Assembly: GCF_013131805.1 (NCBI RefSeq)
Contig: NZ_JABJRC010000001.1
Location: forward strand, 1,116,001 to 1,180,000
Direction: 5' to 3'
DNA length: 64,000 nucleotides
From: Kribbella sandramycini
GTDB taxonomy: Bacteria > Actinomycetota > Actinomycetes > Propionibacteriales > Kribbellaceae
A program made the position numbers and the translations under genes. Below, in pieces: positions 1 to 7,889 of the stretch. Below the pieces are notes generated by a model. The model did no database searches and had not been told where the DNA came from. It worked only from the letters and a program-made list of their open reading frames with translations. Each line of letters starts with the position of its first letter. Position 1 is the first letter of the stretch.

Positions 1-1176
1 CAACCCGATCGTGCTCACGTACCGCGTCTCCGGCCCGAAGGCGTTGTTCATCTCCTGGTAGACGCGCTGCGGCTTGATCGGGACGTTGTCGAAATCGGTC
101 CGCCGGCGCAGCCGCGCCTTGCGATCGCGGCAGGCCGCGGCCCACTCGGAGCGGTCGTCCAGCGGCGCCTGCTGCCGCGCGACGTGCAGCAGCACCTCGA
201 GCGCGGCCTTGGCGTCAGAGACGATCCCGAGATCCGGCGCGAAGACGCGGCCGATCTGCGTCGGCTCGATGTCGATGTGGACGAACTTACGGCCCTCGCG
301 ATAGACGTCGAGCCCGCCGGTGTGCCGGTTCGCCCAGCGATTGCCGATCCCGATCACCAGGTCGGCGGCCAGCATCGTCTCGTTGCCGTAGCGATGCGAG
401 GTCTGCAGGCCGACCATCCCGGCCATCAGCCGATGATCGTCGGGAATCGTCCCCCAGCCCATCAGGGTCGGCACGACCGGCACGTTCGTCAGCTCAGCGA
501 ACTCGACCAGCAGATCCGCGGCGTCGGCGTTCACGACGCCGCCACCGGCCACGATCAGCGGCCGCTCGGCCTGTGCAAGCAGCTGCAGCACGGCCTTCGC
601 CTGCGCGAGACTGGCCCGGGGTGTTGCCACCGGCAACGGTGTGTAGAGCTCCGGATCGAAGTCGATCTCGGTCAGCTGGACGTCGAGCGGCAGGTCGATC
701 AGCACCGGCCCGGGACGGCCGGAACGCATGATCTGGAAGGCCTTCTGGAACGCACCGGGGACCTGAGCCGCCTCCAGTACGGTCACCGACCACTTCGTCA
801 CCGGCTCCGCGATCGACGTGATGTCGACGGCCTGGAAATCCTCCTTGTGCAGCTTCGCGACCGGCGCCTGGCCGGTGATGCAGAGGATCGGGATCGAGTC
901 GGCGCTCGCGGAGTACAGGCCGGTGATCATGTCGGTGCCGGCCGGCCCCGACGTACCGACGCAGACGCCGAGGTTGCCGGCCCGGGCCCGGGTGTACCCC
1001 TCGGCCATGTGCGAGGCGCCCTCCACGTGCCGGGCGAGGACGTGCCGCAGCTCGCCCTGGGCGCGAACGGCGGCGTAGAACGGGTTGATGGCCGCTCCGG
1101 GCAGGCCGAAGAGATGGGTGACGCCTTCGAGGCGGAGGATCTCCACCGCGGCGCGGGCAGCGGTCATTCTGGGCAT
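1..1176 (-). CDS. gcl: Glyoxylate carboligase (tartronate-semialdehyde synthase), 5' two-thirds of gene
   Basis: ThDP-dependent enzyme that condenses two glyoxylates to tartronate semialdehyde and CO2, feeding glycerate. The 392 visible residues follow the E. coli Gcl pattern closely: the N-terminal ThDP pyrimidine domain with [12 protein letters not shown], then [13 protein letters not shown]. In this motif the usual catalytic Glu of ThDP enzymes is Val51, a hallmark of Gcl, and so separates it from acetolactate synthase. [20 protein letters not shown] and the central domain ([23 protein letters not shown]) follow. The gene is cut by the window edge just after YVSTIGL, so the C-terminal ThDP-binding domain (about 200 residues) lies outside. 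The ATG at 1176 has GGAG five bases upstream. It lies 45 bases downstream of hyi on the same strand, so the two are probably co-transcribed. Confidence 0.95.
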   Translation of the reverse strand, partial: MPRMTAARAAVEILRLEGVTHLFGLPGAAINPFYAAVRAQGELRHVLARHVEGASHMAEGYTRARAGNLGVCVGTSGPAGTDMITGLYSASADSIPILCITGQAPVAKLHKEDFQAVDITSIAEPVTKWSVTVLEAAQVPGAFQKAFQIMRSGRPGPVLIDLPLDVQLTEIDFDPELYTPLPVATPRASLAQAKAVLQLLAQAERPLIVAGGGVVNADAADLLVEFAELTNVPVVPTLMGWGTIPDDHRLMAGMVGLQTSHRYGNETMLAADLVIGIGNRWANRHTGGLDVYREGRKFVHIDIEPTQIGRVFAPDLGIVSDAKAALEVLLHVARQQAPLDDRSEWAAACRDRKARLRRRTDFDNVPIKPQRVYQEMNNAFGPETRYVSTIGL

Positions 1177-1221
1177 ACCAGCTCCAATCGAACAGGAACG
1201 AGCGGTACTGCTATGTCCGGC

Positions 1222-2019
1222 TCAGCGGATCCAGTCGAAGCTCTCCGCGGTACTGCCGGACGGCTTGTACTCCAGGGCGATCCAGCCCGCGTAGCCCGCG
1301 GTGGCGAGCTCGGCGAGATGCTGGTCGACCGGGATCTTCCCGGTGCCGGGTTCGTTCCGGCCGGGCGCGTCGGCCAGCTGGACGTGCGCGATCCGGTCGG
1401 CGTACGCCGCGATCGCGGCCGGCACGTCGTCCCCGTTGACGGTCAGGTGGTAGAGGTCGAGCAGCAGCCCGAGGCCGGTCACGCCGGACTCGGCCGCGAC
1501 GCGATCGATGACCCGGACGACGTCGGCCGCCGTCCGGAGCGGATAGCGGTCGGCGCCGCTGACCGGCTCGACCAGGACGACGCCGCCGAAATCGGCCGCC
1601 GCGGTCGCGGCGAGCGCGAGGTTCGCCGCGGCCAGCTCGTCCTGCGCCTCCGGGCTGAACCCCTCGACCCGGTTGCCGTAGAGCGCGTTGAACGCGCGGC
1701 AGCCGAGCCGCTCGCCGATCCCCAGGGTGACGGGGATGTTGTCGCGGAACTCGAGCGCGCGCTGCGGCCAGGAGACCAGGCCGCGGTCGCCGGCCGGCAT
1801 GTCACCGGCGGCGAAGTTCAGCCCGATGAGCTGGACGCCGGCGTCGGAGATCGCCCGCTCGAACGCGTCCACCTCGGCGTCGCCAGGAAGGTGCGTGTCG
1901 AACGGCCACCAGAACTCGACGGCGTCGAACCCGGCTGCCTTGGCCGCCGCGGGCCGCTCCAGCAACGGCAGCTCGGTGAACAGGATCGAGCAGTTGACGG
2001 CGAATCGGGCAGACGGCAT
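1222..2019 (-). CDS. hyi: Hydroxypyruvate isomerase family protein
   Basis: AP-endonuclease-2-type TIM barrel of 265 residues, expected to interconvert hydroxypyruvate and tartronate semialdehyde next to glyoxylate carboligase. Family signatures include FAVNCSILFTELP at the N-terminus, GFDAVEFWWPF, LIGLNFAAGDMPAGDRG, NALYGNR and LLLDLYHLTVNGDD, then HVQLADAPGRNEPGTG and ALEYKPSG. The conserved acidic and His residues in these motifs are the likely metal ligands. ATG at 2019 is preferred: GGAAGG stands eight bases upstream, whereas the in-frame GTG at 2028 would sit on top of the ribosome site. First gene of the hyi-gcl operon. A TGTAT/ATACA inverted repeat lies 22 bases upstream. Confidence 0.9.
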   Translation of the reverse strand: MPSARFAVNCSILFTELPLLERPAAAKAAGFDAVEFWWPFDTHLPGDAEVDAFERAISDAGVQLIGLNFAAGDMPAGDRGLVSWPQRALEFRDNIPVTLGIGERLGCRAFNALYGNRVEGFSPEAQDELAAANLALAATAAADFGGVVLVEPVSGADRYPLRTAADVVRVIDRVAAESGVTGLGLLLDLYHLTVNGDDVPAAIAAYADRIAHVQLADAPGRNEPGTGKIPVDQHLAELATAGYAGWIALEYKPSGSTAESFDWIR

Positions 2020-2040
2020 CGATCCCACCTTCCGTGGTTT

Positions 2041-2055
2041 TGTATACGGGATACA
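2041..2055. promoter_or_regulatory. Candidate operator upstream of hyi-gcl
   Basis: Inverted repeat TGTAT-ACGGG-ATACA, 22 bases upstream of the hyi ATG. GTATAC-type inverted repeats are typical targets of FadR-like GntR regulators, and glyoxylate/allantoin operons are often GntR or IclR controlled. No regulator gene is visible beside it in the window, so the partner is unknown. Confidence 0.4.
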
Positions 2056-2140
2056 GTAGGCGCGAGCCCGGATGCGGTCAAGATCACACCGGCGGCAAGC
2101 GCTCGCCGAATCGCCGGCCCCGAGCTGCGGCGGGTTGTGC

Positions 2141-2280
2141 TACGGTTACCAGCGGTTGCAGTTTTGCAGTTCCTCGTTCGTTCTTGACGCCCGCGGATTT
2201 GTGATCCGCAGGGCGTTTTCTCGTTCCGGGCCGGATTGACGGCAACCGACATCTCATTACCCATCAGAGAGCGGTACATC
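2141..2280 (+). promoter_or_regulatory. cspA promoter and long 5' leader
   Basis: A TACGGT -10-like hexamer at 2141-2146 would place the transcript start near 2153, leaving about 128 untranslated bases before the cspA ATG. The leader begins with a TTGCAGTT direct repeat (about 2156-2171) and then the terminator-like hairpin listed separately. Long structured leaders are usual for cold-shock genes; the promoter assignment itself is inferred. Confidence 0.45.
2188..2219 (+). terminator. Terminator-like hairpin inside the cspA leader (possible attenuator)
   Basis: Arm CGCCCGCGGAT (2188-2198), loop TTGTG, arm ATCCGC-A-GGGCG (2204-2215, one bulged A), then TTTT. The shape is that of an intrinsic terminator, yet it lies between the putative promoter and the cspA start, 65 bases before the ATG. 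It could instead end a short upstream transcript. Confidence 0.5.
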
Positions 2281-2484
2281 ATGGCCAGCGGAACAGTGAA
2301 GTGGTTCAACGGCGAGAAGGGCTTCGGCTTCATCTCCCAGGACGGCGGCGGCGCCGACGTCTTCGTGCACTACTCGGCGATCAACACCCAGGGCTTCAAG
2401 ACCCTGGACGAGAACCAGCGCGTCGAGTTCGACCTGACCCAGGGCCAGAAGGGCCCGCAGGCGGAGAACGTCCGCCCGGTCTGA
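2281..2484 (+). CDS. cspA: Cold-shock protein (CspA family)
   Basis: 67-residue single OB-fold nucleic-acid chaperone, the standard size. RNP1 is KGFGFIS and RNP2 is DVFVHYSAI; the N-terminus [17 protein letters not shown] and C-terminus [10 protein letters not shown] are typical of actinobacterial CspA. It should bind single-stranded RNA and melt secondary structure. The reading frame beginning at 184 also runs in other frames over this area but the 2281 ATG is the only sensible start. A strong bidirectional terminator follows directly. Confidence 0.97.
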   Translation: MASGTVKWFNGEKGFGFISQDGGGADVFVHYSAINTQGFKTLDENQRVEFDLTQGQKGPQAENVRPV

Positions 2485-2493
2485 AGTCGTGAC

Positions 2494-2525
2494 GTAGGGG
2501 CCCGATCAGCCGATCGGGCCCCTAC
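2494..2525. terminator. Bidirectional terminator between cspA and the GNAT gene
   Basis: Perfect 14-bp stem GTAGGGGCCCGATC / GATCGGGCCCCTAC with a four-base loop, located between the stop codons of two convergent genes and touching the GNAT stop. Confidence 0.85.
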
Positions 2526-2993
2526 TCATGTCCAGAGGTGTTCGCCGTCGACGACGGTGTCCGTCCGCGTGAGTCCGACCGCGGCGGCGACGGCGGCCGA
2601 GGCGTGATGGTCCGGGTGGATGGTGGCGGTGATGCGCTCGATGCCTTGCGCTCGCAGCCAGGCGGCCAGGCCCTGCGCGGCCTCCTTCGCGTAGCCGTGG
2701 CCCTGCCACGCGGTGCCGACGACCCAGGCGATCTCCGCGGTGCCGTCGGTGACCGTGGCCTGGACGTAGCCGATCAGCTCCTGGGCCTGGAGGACCCAGT
2801 TGAGCCAGTGCTCGGTCGGCGAGCCGGCCAACTGCCGTTCGTAGCGGGCGGTCAGCTGTGCGACGGTCGGCGGCTCGCCGCCGGTGAAGCTGTAGAGCGC
2901 GGGGTCCGCGAGGACGGCGGCCATCGGCTCGGCGTACTCGACACGGAGCGGGAGAGCCTGGAGACGGTCGGTGGCGAACTGCGTGGCGATCAC
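2526..2993 (-). CDS. GNAT-family N-acetyltransferase (RimJ/RimL-like)
   Basis: 155-residue acetyl-CoA-dependent acyltransferase. The acetyl-CoA pyrophosphate loop reads GTAWQGHGYAKEAA (Q-x-x-G-x-G/A type), preceded by the beta-strand IGYVQATV...AEIAWVV and followed by TIHPDHHASAAVAAAVGL, the usual RimL-type C-terminal strand-helix. Substrate cannot be predicted. Start is the GTG at 2993, which overlaps the TGA of the upstream M23-like gene (GTGA), so translation is probably coupled. Confidence 0.85.
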   Translation of the reverse strand: MIATQFATDRLQALPLRVEYAEPMAAVLADPALYSFTGGEPPTVAQLTARYERQLAGSPTEHWLNWVLQAQELIGYVQATVTDGTAEIAWVVGTAWQGHGYAKEAAQGLAAWLRAQGIERITATIHPDHHASAAVAAAVGLTRTDTVVDGEHLWT

Positions 2994-3388
2994 GGGTGCA
3001 CGGTAGCGCCAGGCGGCTCGGCGGCTCCCTCCACGGCCGACTCACCTGGCGCCACCACCCGCATCCGGGCGTTGGTGTGCAGATCGAACTGAGGTTTGCG
3101 GACGCCGTCGCCCCGCTCCTCGTAGTGCAGATGCGCCCCGGCGGCGACGCCTAGCACCTCACCGGTCTCCACGGTCTCCCCCTCGCGGACCGTGGGACCG
3201 GACAACGGCCGGTACAGGTGCTGAATCGCGTTGGTCTCGACGACGACCAGCTCGTCCCGCACCTGTACGACGACACCAGCCAGCGTCGCCCGGACCGTCG
3301 TACCGGGTGTGGTGCGGTAGTCCCGCCCCGGGTGAGCCGCCGCGTCGTACTCGCGGACCACCGTTGGGTTGTGCACCGGCGCTGCCAT
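2990..3388 (-). CDS. Minimal M23/LytM-fold protein without signal peptide
   Basis: 132-residue protein consisting of little more than a LytM beta-sheet core. The zinc-site pattern of M23 peptidases is complete: HPGRD (His19, Asp23), QHLYRPLSG (His57, at the position of the usual YAHLS) and AHLHYE (His86, His88). GTTVRATLAGVV and GETVETGEVLGV are the familiar M23 strand repeats. No signal peptide, membrane helix or cell-wall domain is visible, which is odd for a peptidoglycan hydrolase; it may act inside the cell, on another ligand, or need a different export route. ATG at 3388; overlaps the GNAT gene by four bases. It starts 33 bases after the stop of the large regulator. Confidence 0.75.
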   Translation of the reverse strand: MAAPVHNPTVVREYDAAAHPGRDYRTTPGTTVRATLAGVVVQVRDELVVVETNAIQHLYRPLSGPTVREGETVETGEVLGVAAGAHLHYEERGDGVRKPQFDLHTNARMRVVAPGESAVEGAAEPPGATVHP

Positions 3389-3421
3389 GTGCAGATCGTG
3401 CGAAGCGACCTTCAGACAGTC

Positions 3422-6400
3422 TTAAACCCGCGCCGGGAACGGGGCTGGTTCTACCTCCAGCTCACCCATCCGTTGGACATAGGTGCGGTAGGCCCGGCGG
3501 GCTTCGCCGTGGGCGCCGCTGGCTTGGAAAGCGGTCACCAGGCCCAGATGCGCGCGTTCGTCGTACTGATCGCGCTGCAGGATTCGGAGCAGGTAGCCGG
3601 CCACGGCGTCCGGGTCGCGGCGTCCGCGCTCGGCCAGCACCCGAGCTACCCGGACGTAGAGCGCCCGGGCCTCTTCGCGCATACCGGCGGCCCAGTCGGC
3701 GTACACGTCTTCTTCCAGGAAGTCCCCGCTGTACGCCGCCTCGGCCGTGCGCAGTTGCCGGAGGTCACCGGCGTTGAGGCCTTCACGGGCGTCATGCAGG
3801 AACAGCTCGACGTCGACGGTCGTCTGGTCGCCGTCGAGCCAGATGGTCGCCCGGTCGGCGCCGATGAAGTGGTCGGCGGCGTACTTCTTCTCCGGGTCCA
3901 GCACGGAGCGGACGGTCGACAGAGCGACCGAGAGCCGGGGTGAGGCGACCGCCTCGTCCTGGTCGGGCCAGAGGAAGTCGAGGAGCTGGAGGCGCGCAAC
4001 CGGGCGACAGCGGCGGGCCACGAGGATCTTGAGCAGGTCTCGGGCCTTCTTGGACGGCCACTCACCCAGCTGGATCGCCTTGCCGTCTCGGAGTACCCGG
4101 AAGCCGCCGAGGCATTCGACTCGGACGGCGGCCGGGCCGGTCTGATCGCTGGTGGCGAGCGCTGCGGCGGCGTACCGGGTCGCACCGGCGGCCAGGAAGC
4201 GTTGGTGGGCACGGATGGCCAGCTCGCGCCCCTCCGCGCCGGGAGTGCGCTGGGCGAGCATCAGCTCGGCGCGGGCCTCCCCCAGCTGGTCGCTCAGCTC
4301 GCTGCGGATGTTCAGCACCTCGTGGAGGACGGCGGCACCGCTGGCTTCGGCGTACAGCTCGAGAGCGTCCGCCAGACCGGCCCGGTCCCGACGCTTGCGG
4401 CTAAGGGCCGCCGCTTCCTCCGCGGTCGACGCCGCCTCGACCTTGTTACCTGCGTGCAGAGTCACCCAGCCGAGCGCGACCAGCGCACCGGACTGGCCCA
4501 GGACCGGGCCGTAGGCAACAGCCTGCCTGGCGAGCTCAGCCAGCTCGGCCGCGCGTTCTGGCTCTTCGACGGCCAGAACGCGGGCCAGGCCGGCTAGCGA
4601 CGGGACCAGGGACTGCATGTCCCTGGTGTCCTCGGCGATCGCAATGGCCTCCTCGAAACAGGCTCTGGCCATCGCGCGGTCACCACGCTGCCGGTAGACC
4701 TCACCGAGCACCGATAGTGGTTGTGCAACGCGTTTGGAGTCCAGCTTCTGGTAGAGCGCTCTGGACGCCTCCAGCTCACCAATCGCCTCGTCCAGCCGGC
4801 CCAGGTGCAGCAGGGCTTCGCCGCGGTTGTTCAGCGCCAATGCCCGGAAGACTGCGAAGCCCGCCCGGTCGGCAAGCTCCAGCGCGATGTCCAGCTCCTT
4901 CAGACCGAGCTCGTAGTCGCCCTCACTGATGTGGTGCGACGAACGGTTCACGCGGATCCGGATCGATTGCAGCAGGTCGCCTGCGCGTTCGGCGTGTTCC
5001 AACGCCCGTACGTAGTGCGACGAGTTGCCACTCGGGTCGCTGTCGACGGCGGCCAGCATCGCGAGCACGGTGTGCGAGATGGCCAGCGCCCGGTCGTCGC
5101 CCTTAGCCGCCGCGTACGCCGCGTTGACGAGCGCTCGGCACTCGTCGAACTCGCCACGGAGCCAGTGCGCACCTGCCCACCAGGCTTGCAGCAGCGCCTC
5201 GTCGGTTGGATGCGCGCCGTCGATCCGGCCGCGTTGGTAGGTCGCGATCGCCACATCGGTCTGACCACGCAGGTGGTGGATCAGGCCGAGCCGCCAGGCC
5301 ACTCCGACCGGGATTTCGCCGTCCGGCTCGATGATGCGGTCGAAACACTCGACCGCGCCCTGCCAGTCGCCCAGAACCTGGCGCGCCTCCCCTTCCAGCT
5401 GATCCATCGCCTGGTCGCGGTGTTCGGCGGGTAACGCCGTCACAGCGGCGACTACTACTTCGGCCAGACCGCCGCTGACCATCGAATGCCCCGTCTCGGT
5501 GAGCATGCGGACCGCTCTGGCCGGGTCGACCACCTGATAGCAGGCCAAGGCGTCACGGTGTTCGCCGACTGACTCGAACCATTGGCCGGCGTCCAGGGTG
5601 AGCTTTGTGAGCTCCTCGGCGTCCACAGTCAGCCGGTCGTTGGCGAAGTTCTTGACGAGTGGATTGAGTTCGTAGCCGTCTGCGTCGCCTGCGGAGACGA
5701 GGAGGCCGCGGGTGCGCAGCTGCTGCAGAGTCTCCACGCCACTCGTCAGACCGATCGCCTGACAGAGGTCTGTGCCGAACCGCGGTAGCACGGCGACACC
5801 GGCGACCAGACGTCGTACGGCTGGCGGCTCGGCGGCGAAGACCTCCTCGGCCAGGTAGTCGTAGAGAGGGCCGTCGGAGCGCAGCGCGCGCTGCAAGCGG
5901 CCCAACCGCTCAGCTGGCGGCGCCGTCCGCAACGCCTCGACAGCCAGCCGGACTGCGGCCGGCCAGCCCTGGACTGCGGCCTGCAGCGACTCAGCCAGCT
6001 CTTCGGTGCCGTTGCCGAGCACTGTCTCCAGCACGGAGAGTGTTTCGGCCACTGTGAACCTCAGACCGGTCGCATCGATCTCGAGCACCTGGCCACGGCC
6101 CCGGAGCCGGTCGATCCCGAAGGGCATTGAGGTGCGGGAGGCAACGATCAGGTGCACGTTCGGTGGGGCGATCCGGACCAGACCCTCGATCAGCCTGGTG
6201 GCGGGCGCATCTGGGCCCAGCTCGTGCAGATCGTCCAGAACGAGGACCAGGTCGTCGTCGAGGTTCTGGGCCAGGGCATCGGCCAGGAGAGCGGCGTACG
6301 CGAAGGCACGAGTCTCCTGCTCGGCATCGGCGTCCGGACCGCGGGGGCTCTGCAGCTCGGCCGGTATGGCTGCCAGCGCAGGCACCTGACTGCGGAGCGC

Positions 6401-6604
6401 CTCGGCCAGGCGAGCGACCATGCCGGCGAGCGAGGCGTCCTCGGCGCGGACGGTATGCCAGGCACAGCTCCGCCCTGCTGCCCACGCGGACAGCAGCGTC
6501 GACTTGCCGAAGCCGGCGTCGGCCACGACGGTCAGCAGCCGCCGCTGGGCACCCTCGTCCAGCAACGCCGTCAGCCGCGGCCTCCCCACGGTCCCCTCCG
6601 CCAC
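3422..6604 (-). CDS. MalT-like ATPase/TPR regulator with C-terminal winged helix and BTAD domain
   Basis: About 1060 residues. The N-terminal P-loop (ADAGFGKSTLLSAWA) and Walker B (LVLVLDDLHEL) belong to a STAND/MalT-type ATPase. The middle is a long array of TPR-like helices (ALNNRGEALLHLGRLDEAIGELE and similar). The C-terminus carries an OmpR-type winged helix (LGGFRVLRDGKAIQLGEWPSKKARDLL...) followed by the BTAD domain (GDFLEEDVYADWA, HLGLVTAFQASG). This reverses the usual SARP order, where DNA binding is N-terminal. Start chosen as GTG 6604, five bases after GGGGAGGAGG; an open frame continues to 7444 but is antisense to orn. Probable pathway or stress activator; target unknown. Confidence 0.8.
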   Translation of the reverse strand: MAEGTVGRPRLTALLDEGAQRRLLTVVADAGFGKSTLLSAWAAGRSCAWHTVRAEDASLAGMVARLAEALRSQVPALAAIPAELQSPRGPDADAEQETRAFAYAALLADALAQNLDDDLVLVLDDLHELGPDAPATRLIEGLVRIAPPNVHLIVASRTSMPFGIDRLRGRGQVLEIDATGLRFTVAETLSVLETVLGNGTEELAESLQAAVQGWPAAVRLAVEALRTAPPAERLGRLQRALRSDGPLYDYLAEEVFAAEPPAVRRLVAGVAVLPRFGTDLCQAIGLTSGVETLQQLRTRGLLVSAGDADGYELNPLVKNFANDRLTVDAEELTKLTLDAGQWFESVGEHRDALACYQVVDPARAVRMLTETGHSMVSGGLAEVVVAAVTALPAEHRDQAMDQLEGEARQVLGDWQGAVECFDRIIEPDGEIPVGVAWRLGLIHHLRGQTDVAIATYQRGRIDGAHPTDEALLQAWWAGAHWLRGEFDECRALVNAAYAAAKGDDRALAISHTVLAMLAAVDSDPSGNSSHYVRALEHAERAGDLLQSIRIRVNRSSHHISEGDYELGLKELDIALELADRAGFAVFRALALNNRGEALLHLGRLDEAIGELEASRALYQKLDSKRVAQPLSVLGEVYRQRGDRAMARACFEEAIAIAEDTRDMQSLVPSLAGLARVLAVEEPERAAELAELARQAVAYGPVLGQSGALVALGWVTLHAGNKVEAASTAEEAAALSRKRRDRAGLADALELYAEASGAAVLHEVLNIRSELSDQLGEARAELMLAQRTPGAEGRELAIRAHQRFLAAGATRYAAAALATSDQTGPAAVRVECLGGFRVLRDGKAIQLGEWPSKKARDLLKILVARRCRPVARLQLLDFLWPDQDEAVASPRLSVALSTVRSVLDPEKKYAADHFIGADRATIWLDGDQTTVDVELFLHDAREGLNAGDLRQLRTAEAAYSGDFLEEDVYADWAAGMREEARALYVRVARVLAERGRRDPDAVAGYLLRILQRDQYDERAHLGLVTAFQASGAHGEARRAYRTYVQRMGELEVEPAPFPARV

Positions 6605-6746
6605 CGGCGCCTCCTCCCCAATCCCGAATAGGACAGCACCAGCAGCTACCGCTCCGCAACCGGGTTGGCACGGAATGCACCGGGTGAATTGCCGGAACGG
6701 CCGGTCTCGGAACAGCGAAAGTCGCCCGATACCGCCCGGCGGGCGC

Positions 6747-6768
6747 ACGACCGTCGGCGTGCGGTCGT
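6747..6768. promoter_or_regulatory. Inverted repeat in the divergent regulator/orn promoter gap
   Basis: ACGACCG (6747-6753) and CGGTCGT (6762-6768), eight-base spacer, 13 bases before the orn ATG. May be an operator for the large ATPase regulator or a leader hairpin that lowers orn translation. No function is proven. Confidence 0.3.
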
Positions 6769-6781
6769 AGGGTGGGTGCCC

Positions 6782-7378
6782 ATGAACGACCGGCTGGTGT
6801 GGATCGACTGCGAGATGACCGGCCTCGACCTGGCGGCGGACGCCTTGATCGAGGTCGCGGTGCTCGTCACCGACTACGAGCTCAACGTGCTCGACGACGG
6901 CATCGACCTGGTGATCGCGCCGCCACCGGGCGCCCTGGAGCAGATGGGCGACTTCGTCCGCGACATGCACACGGCCTCCGGCCTGCTCGCCGAGCTCGAC
7001 CAGGGCATCGCGCTGGCCGACGCCGAGCAGCAGGTCCTCGACTACATCGCGGGTTTCGTCAAGGAGCCGCGCAAGGCCGCCCTGGCCGGTAACTCCGTCG
7101 GCACCGACCGCACCTTCCTGGTCCGCGACATGCCACGCGTCGAGTCCCACCTGCACTACCGCAACGTCGACGTCAGCTCGATCAAGGAGCTCGTCCGCCG
7201 CTGGTACCCGCGCGTCTACTACGCCACCCCCGCCAAGACCGGCAACCACCGCGCCCTGGCCGACATCCGCGAGAGCATCCACGAACTCCGCTACTACCGC
7301 GAGACCGTCTTCGTCCCCCAGCCCGGCCCCGATTCCGACACCGCCCGCGCCGCCGCAGCCGCCGTCACCACCCCCTGA
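6782..7378 (+). CDS. orn: Oligoribonuclease
   Basis: 198-residue DEDDh 3'-5' exonuclease that degrades 2-5-nt RNAs and pGpG. Exo I is [10 protein letters not shown] (metal ligands Asp and Glu), Exo II lies around [16 protein letters not shown], and Exo III is [11 protein letters not shown] with its catalytic His and Asp. [15 protein letters not shown] is diagnostic of Orn. The last 25 residues are an Ala/Pro/Thr-rich tail typical of actinobacterial forms. ATG at 6782 gives the canonical N-terminus [11 protein letters not shown]. It lies just before tRNA-His, a common actinobacterial arrangement. Confidence 0.96.
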   Translation: MNDRLVWIDCEMTGLDLAADALIEVAVLVTDYELNVLDDGIDLVIAPPPGALEQMGDFVRDMHTASGLLAELDQGIALADAEQQVLDYIAGFVKEPRKAALAGNSVGTDRTFLVRDMPRVESHLHYRNVDVSSIKELVRRWYPRVYYATPAKTGNHRALADIRESIHELRYYRETVFVPQPGPDSDTARAAAAAVTTP

Positions 7379-7387
7379 ACCCCCGAT

Positions 7388-7416
7388 TTTTACTCTCGCC
7401 CCTCCCTCGCTATGAT
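7388..7416 (+). promoter_or_regulatory. Promoter of tRNA-His
   Basis: -35-like TTTACT (7388-7393), 17-bp spacer, -10 TATGAT (7411-7416), about 30 bases upstream of the tRNA. A good housekeeping-type match. Confidence 0.6.
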
Positions 7417-7445
7417 TACGCAGCCGCTGCACTTCGAGCGGCAAT

Positions 7446-7519
7446 GGTGGGTGTAGCTCAGCTGGTAGAGCACCTGGTTGTGGTCCAGGTGGTCGCGGGT
7501 TCGAGTCCCGTCACTCACC
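7446..7519 (+). tRNA. tRNA-His (anticodon GTG)
   Basis: Complete cloverleaf: acceptor GTGGGTG/CACTCAC with the extra 5' G at 7446 facing C73, which is the His identity element. D arm AGCTCAGCTGGTAGAGC, anticodon loop TTGTGGT, T loop TTCGAGT. CCA is not encoded. Confidence 0.97.
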
Positions 7520-7525
7520 CGAAGT

Positions 7526-7579
7526 CGAAGGCGACCCATGTCCGCGGAGAGCGCGGACCGGGTCGCCTTCGGCATTTTG
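7526..7579 (+). terminator. Intrinsic terminator after tRNA-His
   Basis: 12-bp stem CGAAGGCGACCC (7526-7537) / GGGTCGCCTTCG (7560-7571), an inner GTCCGC/GCGGAC stem, then CATTTTG. Confidence 0.75.
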
Positions 7580-7634
7580 TGCGCCTGCGCTCCGCTTGGC
7601 GCGAGCGGGGGCTTCGCCACCCGCACCCCCTTGC

Positions 7635-7877
7635 GACTTCGCTTCGCTCGTCGGCGGGGGCTGAGTGAGTTGGTTGCTGACCACTCGCTTCGCTCGTCGG
7701 CGGTTGCTCGGTTGAGCAGGCACTGACCACTCGCTCCCGCTCGTCGGCGGCTGCTGGGTTGGGCCCTTCGGCGACTACTCGCTTCGCTCGTTGGCGGCGG
7801 CTTCGGCTACAACTCGCTTCGCTCGTTGGTGGGGCTGGGTTGGGCGGGTGCTGACACTCCCTCCCGCTCGTCGGTGG
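7635..7877. repeat. Cluster of six short intergenic repeats
   Basis: Six copies of an ACTCGCTTCGCTCGTYGGCGG-like unit start near 7635, 7683, 7729, 7777, 7812 and 7855, spaced 35-48 bases. Two copies carry CTCCCGCTCG in place of CTTCGCTCG. Each unit is itself a near-palindromic CGAGCGAAGCGAG element. They fill most of the 370-base gap between tRNA-His and the LuxR-type gene (7520-7889); apart from the tRNA terminator at its start I see nothing else there. Spacers are not unique in the way CRISPR spacers are. Confidence 0.75.
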
Positions 7878-7889
7878 GCTTCTCGGGGG

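Noticed and set aside
184..2187. 667-residue plus-strand frame over gcl and hyi
   Set aside because: Antisense shadow of two well-recognised enzymes.
6605..7444. N-terminal extension of the MalT/BTAD regulator to position 7444
   Set aside because: It is antisense to orn, has low-complexity Gly/Val composition, and GTG 6604 has an excellent ribosome site.
7390..7626. Minus-strand 78-residue frame with SDGTRTRDHLDHNQVLYQLSYTH
   Set aside because: Notorious false protein: the antisense translation of tRNA-His.
7635..7877. CRISPR array
   Set aside because: Units are short and imperfect, spacers related and of varying length, no cas genes.
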